From the NCBI RefSeq assembly GCF_015163075.1, contig NZ_JADDXU010000007.1, positions 310,001 through 374,000 on the forward strand: DNA of 64,000 nt, written 5' to 3'. A model generated the notes under the pieces. The model searched no databases, had not been told where the DNA came from, and worked only from the letters and a program-made list of their open reading frames with translations. This document shows positions 8,364 to 16,561 of the stretch, piece by piece. How positions within the stretch are numbered: the first letter of the stretch is position 1; every line of letters starts with the position of its first letter. The position numbers were made by a program, and so were the translations under genes. Origin of the DNA: Streptomyces justiciae. Lineage in GTDB: Bacteria > Actinomycetota > Actinomycetes > Streptomycetales > Streptomycetaceae.

Positions 8364-9800
8364 TCAGACGCCGACTTGCTCACCCGCCACCTTCTGCGGC
8401 TGCTCAGCCCCGGCATCCGCTTCACCGCGCATGACGAGAAGAGTGACGATCCCACCGACCGCCGCGACGATCGCGGCGCCGAGGAACGCCGCGCTGAAGC
8501 CGTCCGTGAGCGCCGGCAGGTCACCCAGCCGGTCGGCGCCCTGGGTCGTGGCCAGGGCGGCGAGGGCGGCCAGCCCCAGGGCGGAGCCCACCTGGTAGGT
8601 CGTGTTGACGATGCCGGAGGCCAGCCCGGCCTGCTCCTGCGGGGCACCGGACAGCGCGGTCATCATCGCCGGGATGTACGCCAGCGACATGCCGAGCGCG
8701 GCGACCAGCGAGGCGGGCAGGACGTCGACGACGAAGGTGCCGGTCGGCTCCACGACGGACAGCCACAACAGGCCGGCCGCGAGGACCAACAGCCCGCCGC
8801 TGATCAGCGGCTTGGCGCCGAAGCGGCCCAACAGGCGTGCCGTGATGGCGGTCATGAAGACCATCAGCAGACCGGTCATCGGCAGCAGCGCGGCGCCCGA
8901 GGCGAACGCCCCGTACCCGAGGACCTGTTGGAGATAGAGGTTGAGGAAGTACCACATCGGGATCCACGCGGCACCGAGCAGCGTCATCGCCAGATTGGCC
9001 GACCCCAGCCGCGGCACCCGCCAGATGCCGAGCGGCATCAGCGGTTCGCGCACGGTCCGCTGGATCACCAGGAACAGTGCCAACAGGGCGGCGGCGCCGC
9101 CGAGTTCGAGCAGCGTCTGCGCCGATCCCCACCCGGCCTGTGGCGCCCGTACGACGGCGAAGACGGCCAGCGCGAGACCCGCGGTGACGGTCGCCGCGCC
9201 GAGCACGTCGACGGCGCCGCGGCGTGGTGCCACCGTCGGGAGCAGACCGGTGGCCGCGAGGGTGGCGAGGCCGATCGGGACGTAGACGATGAACACCCAG
9301 GGCCAGCTGAGCCATTGGGTGAACACGCCGCCGAGGAAGACGCCCGCCGTGCCGCCCGCGGGCGCCGCCGCGCCGTACAGGGCCATGGCCTTGCCGAGTT
9401 CCTTCGGGTCATGCGCGAACAGGATCATCAGCAGGGTCATGGCGGACGGCGCGATGAGCGCGCCGCCGACGCCCTGAACGGCACGGCCCAGGACCTCGAC
9501 CGAGGCGGTCTGCGCGGCGGCCGCGACGACCGAACCCGCGATCAGCACCACCCAGCCCGCCGTGAACACCCGCCGGGCGCCCAGGAGATCGGACAGCCGG
9601 CCGCCGAGCAGCAGCAGCCCGCCGAAGGCGATGACATAGGCGTTGAACACCCATTGCAGGTCCCCAGGCGAGAAGCCGAGGTCTCGCTGCATCTCGGGCA
9701 GGGCCACCCCGATGATCGAGGTGTCCATGATGACCATGAACTGAGCCGCTGCGAGAACCCAAAGGGCCCACCAGCTGCGGGGATTGACGCTTGCCAGCAA
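8364..9800 (-). CDS. MFS transporter, DHA2 (EmrB/QacA-like) family
   Basis: About 478 aa with 14 predicted membrane segments. It begins with ASVNPRSWWALWVLAAAQFM, followed by the TM1 motif MDTSIIGVALP and the motif-A-like GGRLSDLLGARR. It is an exporter of unknown substrate. The frame is open up to 9908, but that extension crosses a 17-bp hairpin (9861-9906) that terminates the upstream DUF1326 gene, so an internal start is needed. TTG at 9800 is the best in-frame candidate, although no strong ribosome site precedes it. Same strand as the DUF1326 gene. Confidence 0.82.
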   Translation of the reverse strand: MLASVNPRSWWALWVLAAAQFMVIMDTSIIGVALPEMQRDLGFSPGDLQWVFNAYVIAFGGLLLLGGRLSDLLGARRVFTAGWVVLIAGSVVAAAAQTASVEVLGRAVQGVGGALIAPSAMTLLMILFAHDPKELGKAMALYGAAAPAGGTAGVFLGGVFTQWLSWPWVFIVYVPIGLATLAATGLLPTVAPRRGAVDVLGAATVTAGLALAVFAVVRAPQAGWGSAQTLLELGGAAALLALFLVIQRTVREPLMPLGIWRVPRLGSANLAMTLLGAAWIPMWYFLNLYLQQVLGYGAFASGAALLPMTGLLMVFMTAITARLLGRFGAKPLISGGLLVLAAGLLWLSVVEPTGTFVVDVLPASLVAALGMSLAYIPAMMTALSGAPQEQAGLASGIVNTTYQVGSALGLAALAALATTQGADRLGDLPALTDGFSAAFLGAAIVAAVGGIVTLLVMRGEADAGAEQPQKVAGEQVGV

Positions 9801-9860
9801 GAGTCGCAGCTGAACCGGGATCTCACACCCCGGCGAGAGCCCGCCCCTCGAACAACACGC

Positions 9861-9906
9861 GGCGCCCACCCCCACCCGGAGGGAAGCACGGGCGGGGGTG
9901 GGCGCC
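9861..9906 (-). terminator. Hairpin between DUF1326 gene and MFS gene
   Basis: Arms GGCGCCCACCCCCACCC (9861-9877) and GGGCGGGGGTGGGCGCC (9890-9906) form a 17-bp stem with one mismatch and a 12-nt loop, 60 bp after the DUF1326 stop. It is likely a terminator or attenuator before the MFS gene. Confidence 0.7.
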
Positions 9907-9965
9907 ACAACGAGAACGGGCGGAGGGCGGCGGATCAGCCCCAGGACGCGGCTACCCCGCGCACC

Positions 9966-10589
9966 TCAGGCGCGCCCCTGGGCGGCCCCCTCCGGCTCCT
10001 CGCTGCTGAAGACGTACTCGGCCGTCTCCCCGTACGACGCCTCGTACGTCAGCCCGAAGGCGTCGGAGCGGCCCGTGGTCCTGCCGACCTCGAACTCGGG
10101 CGCGAACCCGAACATGGCGTTCTTGATCTTCGTCGCACTGCCGTCGGGGCCGGTCAGCGGCTCGTACGAGAGTTCCGTGCGCCCCTCGACGGTGAGGCCG
10201 GTCCGGTCGCCGCCCGACAGGGAGACGCCGGCCCGTTCCATGCCCAGGTACTCGCCGTAGAACTGCGAGAGCTGCTCGAACGGCCCGCCCGCCCGACCGG
10301 ACAGGATGCGTTCCAGGGCGCCGGCCTGCTCGTCACTGGCCGCGCTGTCCACGACCAGCCCGACCTTCCAGTCGCCGGAGGACAGGTTGGACGGGAAGTG
10401 GTTGTAGAACGCGAAGTCCACGCCGGACAGATCCAGGCCGTCCAGATCACCGTCCGCCACATGGAAGACCGCGGTGCCCAGGCATTCGGTACCACCCTCG
10501 GCATCACGGGGCTGTCCGTCGTACGGGCAGCTGCACAGCACCGCGCAAGAGCAACCGGCGACATAGGTGCCGGAGATCGTCCATGACAT
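9966..10589 (-). CDS. DUF1326 domain-containing protein
   Basis: A 207-aa protein with the DUF1326 signature: the opening MSWTISGTYVAG is followed by the cysteine cluster GCSCAVLCSCPYDG, then CLGTAVFHVADGDLDGLDLSGV. The biochemical function of the family is unknown; the Cys cluster suggests metal binding. The start at ATG 10589 is set by GGAAGGGGAG just upstream. The family is often found with a DUF2182 membrane partner, but here the neighbour is an MFS pump. A good promoter with an inverted repeat lies directly upstream. Confidence 0.85.
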   Translation of the reverse strand: MSWTISGTYVAGCSCAVLCSCPYDGQPRDAEGGTECLGTAVFHVADGDLDGLDLSGVDFAFYNHFPSNLSSGDWKVGLVVDSAASDEQAGALERILSGRAGGPFEQLSQFYGEYLGMERAGVSLSGGDRTGLTVEGRTELSYEPLTGPDGSATKIKNAMFGFAPEFEVGRTTGRSDAFGLTYEASYGETAEYVFSSEEPEGAAQGRA

Positions 10590-10632
10590 GACTGCTCCCC
10601 TTCCCGGAGGGTGGCGGCGGCGAGCGTCGTCT

Positions 10633-10682
10633 GTACGTTTACGTCGTACTCTCACGCTAGCCCCACCGAAAGGGCATGTAAA
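10633..10682 (-). promoter_or_regulatory. Promoter and putative operator of the DUF1326 gene
   Basis: On the minus strand, TTTACA (10682-10677) and TAGCGT (10659-10654) are 17 bp apart, giving a start at about 10647. An inverted repeat with arms GTACG and CGTAC (10633-10637 and 10645-10649) overlaps the predicted start site and could hold a repressor. No regulator gene is adjacent. Confidence 0.5.
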
Positions 10683-10735
10683 CGGTCATTCCATGACAAA
10701 CGCCGCTCCCACCGCGGCAGGAGCGGCCCTGGTCC

Positions 10736-11419
10736 TCAGCCCTCGACGCCGGTGGAGGTGTGGGCGGCACCTACGGGCTTGGATTCGGGGGATCCGCGTT
10801 GGCGCAGGTAGACCGAGAGGATGGCCATCGAGGCGACGGCCAGGAGTTCGGACTGCCAGTTCTGCAGGGTGCGGTTCCAGAAGTCGGCGGAGCCCAGGTA
10901 CTGGAGCCAGGAGACGGGTGCCTGGAGTTGGCGCAGGTGTTCCTCGTTGTAGGCGGCGACGCCGGCGATGGACTGGGCCAGCCATGACCACGTGAAGATG
11001 ACGGCCATGACGATGCCCAGGGAGCGGGAGTACAGGGTCTGCCGCCAGCCCTTGTCGGCCGCCCACCGGGGCGACTCCGAGCCGGCGTGGTCGCCGACCT
11101 TCTGCTCCCGGTCACTCTCCACGCCGGCCTTGTCGAGTTCCTTGGATTCCGGTGATCCGCGCTGGAGCAGCCAGACGGTGCCGAAGACGTAGAGGAAGAA
11201 CTGCAGGTACTCCGACTGCCAGTTCTCGGTGACGTCCACGGCGAAGTCGGAGGTCGCGAGGTACTGGAGGAAGCCCAACGGATGCAGTCCGTCGGTGACG
11301 AGCTGGTTGTTGAAATCGGCGTGGCCGGACACCGCCTGCCCGACGAGCGTGAGCAGGAAGCCGGTGCCGAAGGCGAGGGTCAGGCTGTTGTGCTTGGCGA
11401 ATCGCGTGAGCCGGTTCAT
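10736..11419 (-). CDS. DUF6766-type membrane protein with internal duplication
   Basis: A 227-aa integral membrane protein that I tentatively assign to DUF6766. It has about four membrane segments. Residues 49-93 and 170-214 are a gap-free internal repeat with 22 of 45 identities, each ending in QRGSPESK, so the protein arose by duplication of a two-TM unit. Shared cores are LQYL, NWQSE and the RGSPESK loop. The ATG overlaps the stop of a 27-aa membrane peptide (ATGA), so the two are translationally coupled. Function unknown. Confidence 0.8.
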   Translation of the reverse strand: MNRLTRFAKHNSLTLAFGTGFLLTLVGQAVSGHADFNNQLVTDGLHPLGFLQYLATSDFAVDVTENWQSEYLQFFLYVFGTVWLLQRGSPESKELDKAGVESDREQKVGDHAGSESPRWAADKGWRQTLYSRSLGIVMAVIFTWSWLAQSIAGVAAYNEEHLRQLQAPVSWLQYLGSADFWNRTLQNWQSELLAVASMAILSVYLRQRGSPESKPVGAAHTSTGVEG

Positions 11420-11499
11420 CGGTGCATCAGCCCCACGGCGGTGAAGTAGCTCAGACCGACGCCGACCGTCAGCAGGACCAGCGTGAACAGGGTGCGCAT
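11416..11499 (-). CDS. 27-aa single-span membrane peptide
   Basis: A short ORF encoding MRTLFTLVLLTVGVGLSYFT plus AVGLMHR: one hydrophobic helix with basic ends. Its TGA overlaps the ATG of the DUF6766 gene, and the upstream lipoprotein gene ends 7 bp before it, so it sits tightly inside an operon. GGAGG lies 11 nt upstream and a second GGAG closer in. The composition and the ATGA coupling support translation. It may be a small subunit of a DUF6766 membrane complex, which is inference. Confidence 0.65.
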   Translation of the reverse strand: MRTLFTLVLLTVGVGLSYFTAVGLMHR

Positions 11500-11506
11500 G
11501 CTCCGC

Positions 11507-11914
11507 TCAGCCTCCCTTGACCTTGCACTGGTAGGGCTGGTGAGGACGCGGTTCGCAGCCTGCCGCGGTGATCAGCCAGCCGGTCGGGAAGGCCGACAGG
11601 AACAGGGTGTCGGTGGAGAGCACCACCTGTGCCTGCTGCCCGTAGACCTCGCTCCCGCGCAGCGCACCCGCGTACGGCAGCTCCTCGTCGGGCAGTGCCT
11701 TGACGCAGGAGGTCTTCGCGGACTCCGTGAGTTCCTGCCGGGTCTGGGGGGCGAGCGCCGCGCAGGCGCGTGACCAGTCGGCCTGCCGGACACTCCGCTC
11801 GAAGCGCAGAGCCGCCCGGGATGCGGCGGTCTCCCGCTCACCGAGCGTGGCACAACCAGACAGACCCGCGGCGCAGACGAGCACCATCAGAGCCGTACGT
11901 CTCCAGGGCGGCAC
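11507..11914 (-). CDS. Small lipoprotein
   Basis: A 135-aa predicted lipoprotein. The start GTG at 11914 is chosen because GGAGGG precedes it by 6 nt. The leader has an Arg pair, a hydrophobic core and the lipobox LSGC with C21. The mature part carries a helical region with RACAALAPQTRQELTES and three further cysteines. It is the first gene of the lipoprotein / 27-aa peptide / DUF6766 operon. No named family is recognised; the early helical, Cys-containing part resembles small actinobacterial lipoproteins of unknown function. Confidence 0.75.
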   Translation of the reverse strand: MPPWRRTALMVLVCAAGLSGCATLGERETAASRAALRFERSVRQADWSRACAALAPQTRQELTESAKTSCVKALPDEELPYAGALRGSEVYGQQAQVVLSTDTLFLSAFPTGWLITAAGCEPRPHQPYQCKVKGG

Positions 11915-12065
11915 GAAGCCCTCCACTCCCACGTCGGAACTGTTCCGGCCATGGTCATGGAGCGGCGACGGCGGGAACGGCAGCCGCGCCGTGCCCCGCC
12001 GCGAGCACCGAGCGTTCGGACGATGCGATCCGGCGCACCGCGGGCGCCGCACCGACGCGAGGGCG

Positions 12066-13394
12066 TCAGGCGCCCTTCGCCACCGGCTCCAGAATCGCCA
12101 CGCACTCCACGTGATGCGTCATCGGAAACAGATCGAACACCCGAAGCGTCCGCACCCGATACCCCCCGTCCCGGAAGTACCCCAGATCCCGGGCCAGCGC
12201 CGCCGGATCGCAGGCCACGTACGCGATCCGCCGTGCCCCCAGCCCCGCCAGGTGCTCCACCGTCTTCCGCCCCGCGCCCGCGCGGGGCGGGTCCAGGACG
12301 ATGAGGTCGACCTCGGTGATCCCGGTGCGCGGCAGGACCGACTCCACCTTGCCCTGCTCGATGCGGACACGGTCGAAGTCGGCGAGGTTGTGGCGGGCGT
12401 CCTCGACGGCCCGCTTGCCGGACTCGATGCCGAGGACCGCGCCCTTGTCGCCGAGGCGGTCGGCCAGCGCGCCCGCGAAGAGGCCGACGCCGCAGTACAG
12501 GTCCAGCGCCATCTCGCCCTTGCGCGGCAGCAGCCCCTGCATGACCGCCTTGACCAGGGTGTCGGCCGCCATCGGATGGACCTGCCAGAAGCCGCCGCTG
12601 CCCACGCGATGCGTACGCCCGTCGGCCCGCTCGCGCACGAACGCGCGGCCGTGGACGCGGTGGATGCCGCCGTCCTTCTCGTCGACGCGCATGACGGACA
12701 CGGGCTTGTCGAGTTCGACGAGCGGAAGGCGGGCGCCCGGGCGGGGCTCCAGGATGACCATGCGGTCCTGCGAGCCCGTCGCCGCGATCGCGTCGACCGA
12801 CGCCATCCCGGACCAGTCCCGCGCCTCGATGCCCAGCTCGCTCACGCCCGGCGCCGCGATCATGCAGTGGTCGATGACCTCGACCTCGTGCGAGCGGTGC
12901 CGGCGCAGACCGGCGTTGCCGTCCGCGTCCACCGCGTACTGCACGCGCGTCCGCCACGCGGGCACCTCACCCGCCGGCAGCTTGTCGCCCTCGGCCGGCA
13001 TCACCGTGCCGTCCCAGCCGGCCTCCTCGGGCGTGAGCCCGGCGAGCCGCTGCAACTGCTCGGCGACGACCTCGCCCTTCAGCCTGCGCTGCGCACCCGG
13101 CTTGGCGTGCTGCCAGTCGCAGCCACCGCAGCGGCCGGGGCCGGCGAAGGGACAGGGCGCCTCGATGCGGTCCTTGGACGCCTCCAGCACCGACACGGCA
13201 TCGGCCCGCAGGAACCGTGCCCCCTCCTCGCCCTCGGTCACCCGCGCCACGACCCGCTCGCCGGGCAGCGCGTGCCGGACGAACAGGACCTGGCCGTCGG
13301 CGGTCCTGGCGATGCAGTGCCCACCGTGGGCCACCGGGCCGACCTCGACCTCGAAGTCCACCCCCACCAGCGATTTCTTCGGTTCTGCCTGCAT
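12066..13394 (-). CDS. TrmA/RlmD-family class I SAM-dependent RNA m5U methyltransferase
   Basis: A 442-aa RNA methyltransferase. An N-terminal TRAM domain (about residues 5-60) precedes the [4Fe-4S] cysteines in CPFAGPGRCGGCDWQH. The SAM-binding segment is MALDLYCGVGLFA. The catalytic part carries LDPPRAGAG and the nucleophilic Cys in YVACDPAALARD. The family methylates C5 of uridine in tRNA or 23S rRNA; the substrate is not determined here. ATG at 13394 gives a normal TRAM start. It lies 55 bp downstream of the KimA-like permease on the same strand, an arrangement I recall from Mycobacterium (Rv2689c-Rv2690c). Confidence 0.88.
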   Translation of the reverse strand: MQAEPKKSLVGVDFEVEVGPVAHGGHCIARTADGQVLFVRHALPGERVVARVTEGEEGARFLRADAVSVLEASKDRIEAPCPFAGPGRCGGCDWQHAKPGAQRRLKGEVVAEQLQRLAGLTPEEAGWDGTVMPAEGDKLPAGEVPAWRTRVQYAVDADGNAGLRRHRSHEVEVIDHCMIAAPGVSELGIEARDWSGMASVDAIAATGSQDRMVILEPRPGARLPLVELDKPVSVMRVDEKDGGIHRVHGRAFVRERADGRTHRVGSGGFWQVHPMAADTLVKAVMQGLLPRKGEMALDLYCGVGLFAGALADRLGDKGAVLGIESGKRAVEDARHNLADFDRVRIEQGKVESVLPRTGITEVDLIVLDPPRAGAGRKTVEHLAGLGARRIAYVACDPAALARDLGYFRDGGYRVRTLRVFDLFPMTHHVECVAILEPVAKGA

Positions 13395-13449
13395 GGTGGG
13401 GTGACTCCAGAGAAGAGAAGGGAACGAGCCGAGACAACAGCCCACCAGT

Positions 13450-15498
13450 CTACGGCTGCGAGGACGTCTCCTTCGCCCGCTCCTGCGCCGGCCCACGCCG
13501 CACCGCACCCGGCGCGTTCCACTCCTGCCGCCTGCGGGCCCGGAGCTTCGCCGCCTCGGAGGACTGCAACTGGTAGGGCACCGAGGTCACCATGACGCCC
13601 GGCGTGAACAGCAGCCGGCCCTTCAGCCGCAGCGCGCTCTGGTTGTGCAGCAGGTGCTCGTACCAGTGGCCGACGACGTACTCGGGGATGATCACGGACA
13701 CCGCGTCCCGCGGCGACTCCTTGCGCAGGCTCTTCACGTACTCGATGACGGGCCGCGTGATCTCGCGGTAGGGCGAGTCGAGGACCTTCAGCGGTACGTC
13801 GATCCCGCGCCGCTCCCACTCCTCGCGCAGCGCCTTGGTCTCGACCGGGTCGACGTTGACGCTGAGCGCCTCCAGGGTGTCCGAGCGCAGCAGCTTGGCG
13901 TACGCAAGGGCCCTGAGCGTCGGCCGGTGGATCTTGGAGATCAGCACCACGGAGTGCACCCGGGACGGGCGGACGCTGTCGTCGCTCGGTCCCTCGGGGG
14001 CCGCGATCTCGTCGGCGACGCGGTCGTAGTGCTTTCGGATGGCCGACATCGTCGCGTAGAAGATCACCATGCCGAGCAGCGCGACCCAGGCGCCGTGCGT
14101 GAACTTGGTGACCAGGACGACGACCAGGACCAAGCCGGTGAAGAAGGCGCCGAAGGCGTTGATCGCCCGGGAGCGGATCATGTGGCTGCGCTTCGCCGGG
14201 TCCTTCTCGGTGGCCAGGTGGCGGTTCCAGTGCCGGACCATGCCGGTCTGGCTGAGCGTGAAGGAGACGAACACGCCGACGATGTAGAGCTGGATCAGGC
14301 GGGTGGAGTCGGCGCCGTAGATCCAGACCAGCAGGCCTGCGGCGCCCGCGAGGAGCACGATGCCGTTGGAGAAGGCGAGGCGGTCGCCGCGGGTGTGCAG
14401 CTGGCGGGGCAGGTAGCGGTCCTGGGCGAGGATCGAGCCCAGGAGCGGGAAGCCGTTGTAGGCCGTGTTGGCGGCCAGGAACAGCACCAGCGCCGTCGCC
14501 GCCGCCAGCACGATGAACAGGAAGCTGCCCTTGCCGAAGACGGCCTCGGCGACCTGCGAGATCACCGGGTTCTGGACGTAGTCGGAGCCGAGCGCGACCC
14601 CGTTCTTCAGCAGGTCCACAGCCGGGTTCTCGGCCATGCGGACCTTGGTCACCATGGCGAGCGCGATGATGCCGCAGAACATGGTGACGGCCAGCAGGCC
14701 CATCATCGCGAGTGTGGTCGCCGCGTTCTTGGACTTCGGCTTGCGGAACGCCGGAACACCGTTGGAGATCGCCTCGACACCGGTGAGCGCGGCACAGCCC
14801 GAGGAGAAGGCCCTCAGCAGCAGGAAGACCAGCGCGAAACCGGCCAGTCCCTGGTGCTCGGCCTTGATCTCGTAGCCGGCCGTCGGCGCCCGCATGGTCT
14901 CGTCGAGGACCAGCCCGCGGAACGCGCCCCACGCGATCATGATGAAGACGCCCGCGACGAACACGTACGTCGGGATCGCGAACAGCGAGCCGGACTCCTT
15001 CACGCCGCGCAGGTTCATCAGCGTCAGCAGCACGATCACCGCGATCGCGCAGAGCACTTTGTGCTCGACGACGAACGGCACGGCGGAGCCGAGGTTCTCG
15101 ATGCCGGAGGCGATGGACACGGCGACGGTGAGGACGTAGTCGACGAGCAGCGCGCTGGCGACCGTGAGCCCGGCCTTCGGGCCGAGGTTGGTGTTGGCCA
15201 CCTCGTAGTCGCCGCCGCCGCTCGGGTACGCGTGCACGTTCTGCCGGTAGGAGGCGACCACCGTGAACATCAGCACGACGACCGCGACGGCGATCCAGGG
15301 GCTGAAGTGGTACGCCGACACGCCCGCGATGGACAGGACCAGCAGCACCTCGCCGGGCGCGTACGCCACGGAGGAGAGCGGGTCGGAGGCGAACACGGGG
15401 AGGGCGATGCGCTTCGGCAGGAGCGTTTCCCCGAGCCGGTCACTGCGCAGTGCGCGCCCGATCAGGATCCGTTTGGGCACGTCGGTCAGTTTGGACAC
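13450..15498 (-). CDS. KimA-like APC-superfamily potassium/amino-acid permease
   Basis: A 682-aa membrane transporter. The start region KLTDVPKRILIGRALRSDRL is followed by FASDPLSSVAYAPGEVLLVL, the hallmark of KimA/YdaO-type APC permeases, and about 12 membrane spans up to about residue 470. The C-terminal 200 residues are cytosolic, as in KimA, where this domain binds c-di-AMP. KimA members import K+ by proton symport. The neighbouring divergent ceoB/ceoC RCK genes support a potassium role. GTG at 15498 starts the conserved N-terminus; the ribosome site is weak. An amino-acid substrate cannot be excluded. Confidence 0.85.
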   Translation of the reverse strand: MSKLTDVPKRILIGRALRSDRLGETLLPKRIALPVFASDPLSSVAYAPGEVLLVLSIAGVSAYHFSPWIAVAVVVLMFTVVASYRQNVHAYPSGGGDYEVANTNLGPKAGLTVASALLVDYVLTVAVSIASGIENLGSAVPFVVEHKVLCAIAVIVLLTLMNLRGVKESGSLFAIPTYVFVAGVFIMIAWGAFRGLVLDETMRAPTAGYEIKAEHQGLAGFALVFLLLRAFSSGCAALTGVEAISNGVPAFRKPKSKNAATTLAMMGLLAVTMFCGIIALAMVTKVRMAENPAVDLLKNGVALGSDYVQNPVISQVAEAVFGKGSFLFIVLAAATALVLFLAANTAYNGFPLLGSILAQDRYLPRQLHTRGDRLAFSNGIVLLAGAAGLLVWIYGADSTRLIQLYIVGVFVSFTLSQTGMVRHWNRHLATEKDPAKRSHMIRSRAINAFGAFFTGLVLVVVLVTKFTHGAWVALLGMVIFYATMSAIRKHYDRVADEIAAPEGPSDDSVRPSRVHSVVLISKIHRPTLRALAYAKLLRSDTLEALSVNVDPVETKALREEWERRGIDVPLKVLDSPYREITRPVIEYVKSLRKESPRDAVSVIIPEYVVGHWYEHLLHNQSALRLKGRLLFTPGVMVTSVPYQLQSSEAAKLRARRRQEWNAPGAVRRGPAQERAKETSSQP

Positions 15499-15671
15499 AA
15501 CAGAGAAGCCTAAGCGTTCGAACGGGTGCGCAACCACCCGCCACCCCACATCCGCCCCCGATCTGCCCTCCGAGTGAAATCGGCCAACGGCCCGGCAACG
15601 GATTCCGCACCCCTTCGCGTCCTCATGCCTATATGACAAGACCCCCCGCCCGTACCGCCCCCGGAGGTCCC

Positions 15672-15767
15672 GTGCACACCACCGCAGAGCTGATCGGCGC
15701 CGCCGCCGCTCTCCTCGGCCTCGGAATCCTGACTCTTGTGAGCCTGCGCAGCATCAGCCGGCGCTGA
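15672..15767 (+). CDS. 31-aa single-span membrane peptide in the potassium locus
   Basis: A short ORF starting at GTG 15672 directly after a perfect GGAGG (15663-15667, 4-nt spacing). It encodes MHTTAELIGAAAALLGLGIL followed by TLVSLRSISRR: one hydrophobic helix with an Arg-rich cytosolic tail. It lies between the divergent KimA-like gene and ceoB. Size and topology resemble KdpF-like accessory peptides of potassium systems, but there is no demonstrable homology. The strong ribosome site and clean topology support expression. Confidence 0.6.
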   Translation: MHTTAELIGAAAALLGLGILTLVSLRSISRR

Positions 15768-15889
15768 TCACCCCGGGCCCTGCACAGGGGTGCCCGGCAG
15801 GGACGCGCGTGTGTAGCTTGGTGGCCGGTCTGAGACCCTGTTAAGGCCAAGTCAACGACTCTTGACATTCGTCATTCGGAAGGACGGTC

Positions 15890-16561
15890 GTGCACATCGT
15901 CATCATGGGCTGCGGGCGAGTGGGTTCCGCTCTCGCCCAGACCCTGGAGCAACAGGGGCACACGGTCGCCGTGATCGACCAGGACCCCACCGCCTTCCGT
16001 CGACTGGGCTCCGGATTCGGCGGCCGCCGGGTCACCGGTGTCGGCTTCGACCAGGACACCCTGCGCGAGGCCGGCATCGAGGAGGCGGGCGCGTTCGCCG
16101 CCGTCTCCAGCGGTGACAACTCGAACATCATCGCCGCGCGCGTCGCCCGCGAGATGTTCGGCATCGAGAACGTCGCGGCCCGCATCTACGACCCGCGCCG
16201 CGCCGAGGTCTACCAGCGTCTGGGCATCCCGACGGTCGCCACGGTCCGCTGGACCGCCGACCAGATGCTGCGCCGCCTCCTCCCCTCGGGCGCCGAGCCG
16301 CTGTGGCGCGACCCCACCGGCGGCGTCCAGCTCGCCGAGGTGCACACCTCCGCCGCCTGGGTGGGCCACAAGATCAGCCGCCTTCAGGAGGAGACGGGCG
16401 TCCGCGTGGCGTTCCTGACCCGGCTGGGCGAGGCGATCCTGCCCACCTCGCAGACGGTGTTGCAGGAGGGCGACCTGGTGCACGTGATGATGCGCACCGA
16501 CGAGGTCGACAAGGTCGAGGCGTCCTTCGCCAAGGGTCCCGAAGAGGAGGGCGGTCACTGA
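15890..16561 (+). CDS. ceoB: TrkA-type RCK potassium regulatory protein CeoB
   Basis: A 223-aa cytosolic RCK protein: RCK_N Rossmann domain with MGCGRVGSALA nucleotide motif and the acidic VIDQD end of strand 2, then an RCK_C (TrkA_C) domain from about residue 135. These proteins gate K+ channels or transporters in response to NAD(H), ATP/ADP or, for RCK_C, c-di-AMP. GTG at 15890 follows GGAAGGAC. The stop overlaps the ceoC start by one base (TGATG), so the pair is coupled. A GTCAA/TTGAC inverted repeat lies just upstream (15851-15866). Confidence 0.9.
   Translation: MHIVIMGCGRVGSALAQTLEQQGHTVAVIDQDPTAFRRLGSGFGGRRVTGVGFDQDTLREAGIEEAGAFAAVSSGDNSNIIAARVAREMFGIENVAARIYDPRRAEVYQRLGIPTVATVRWTADQMLRRLLPSGAEPLWRDPTGGVQLAEVHTSAAWVGHKISRLQEETGVRVAFLTRLGEAILPTSQTVLQEGDLVHVMMRTDEVDKVEASFAKGPEEEGGH

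Noticed and set aside
15862..15867. TTGACA as the ceoB -35
   Set aside because: The matching -10 would fall in the ribosome-binding site, too close to the GTG start; it is more likely half of a GTCAA/TTGAC repeat.
15499..15889. A c-di-AMP riboswitch before the KimA-like gene, as in Bacillus
   Set aside because: None of the conserved blocks (GTCAGCTAAC, GGGGTGAAT) occurs in either strand of this gap.
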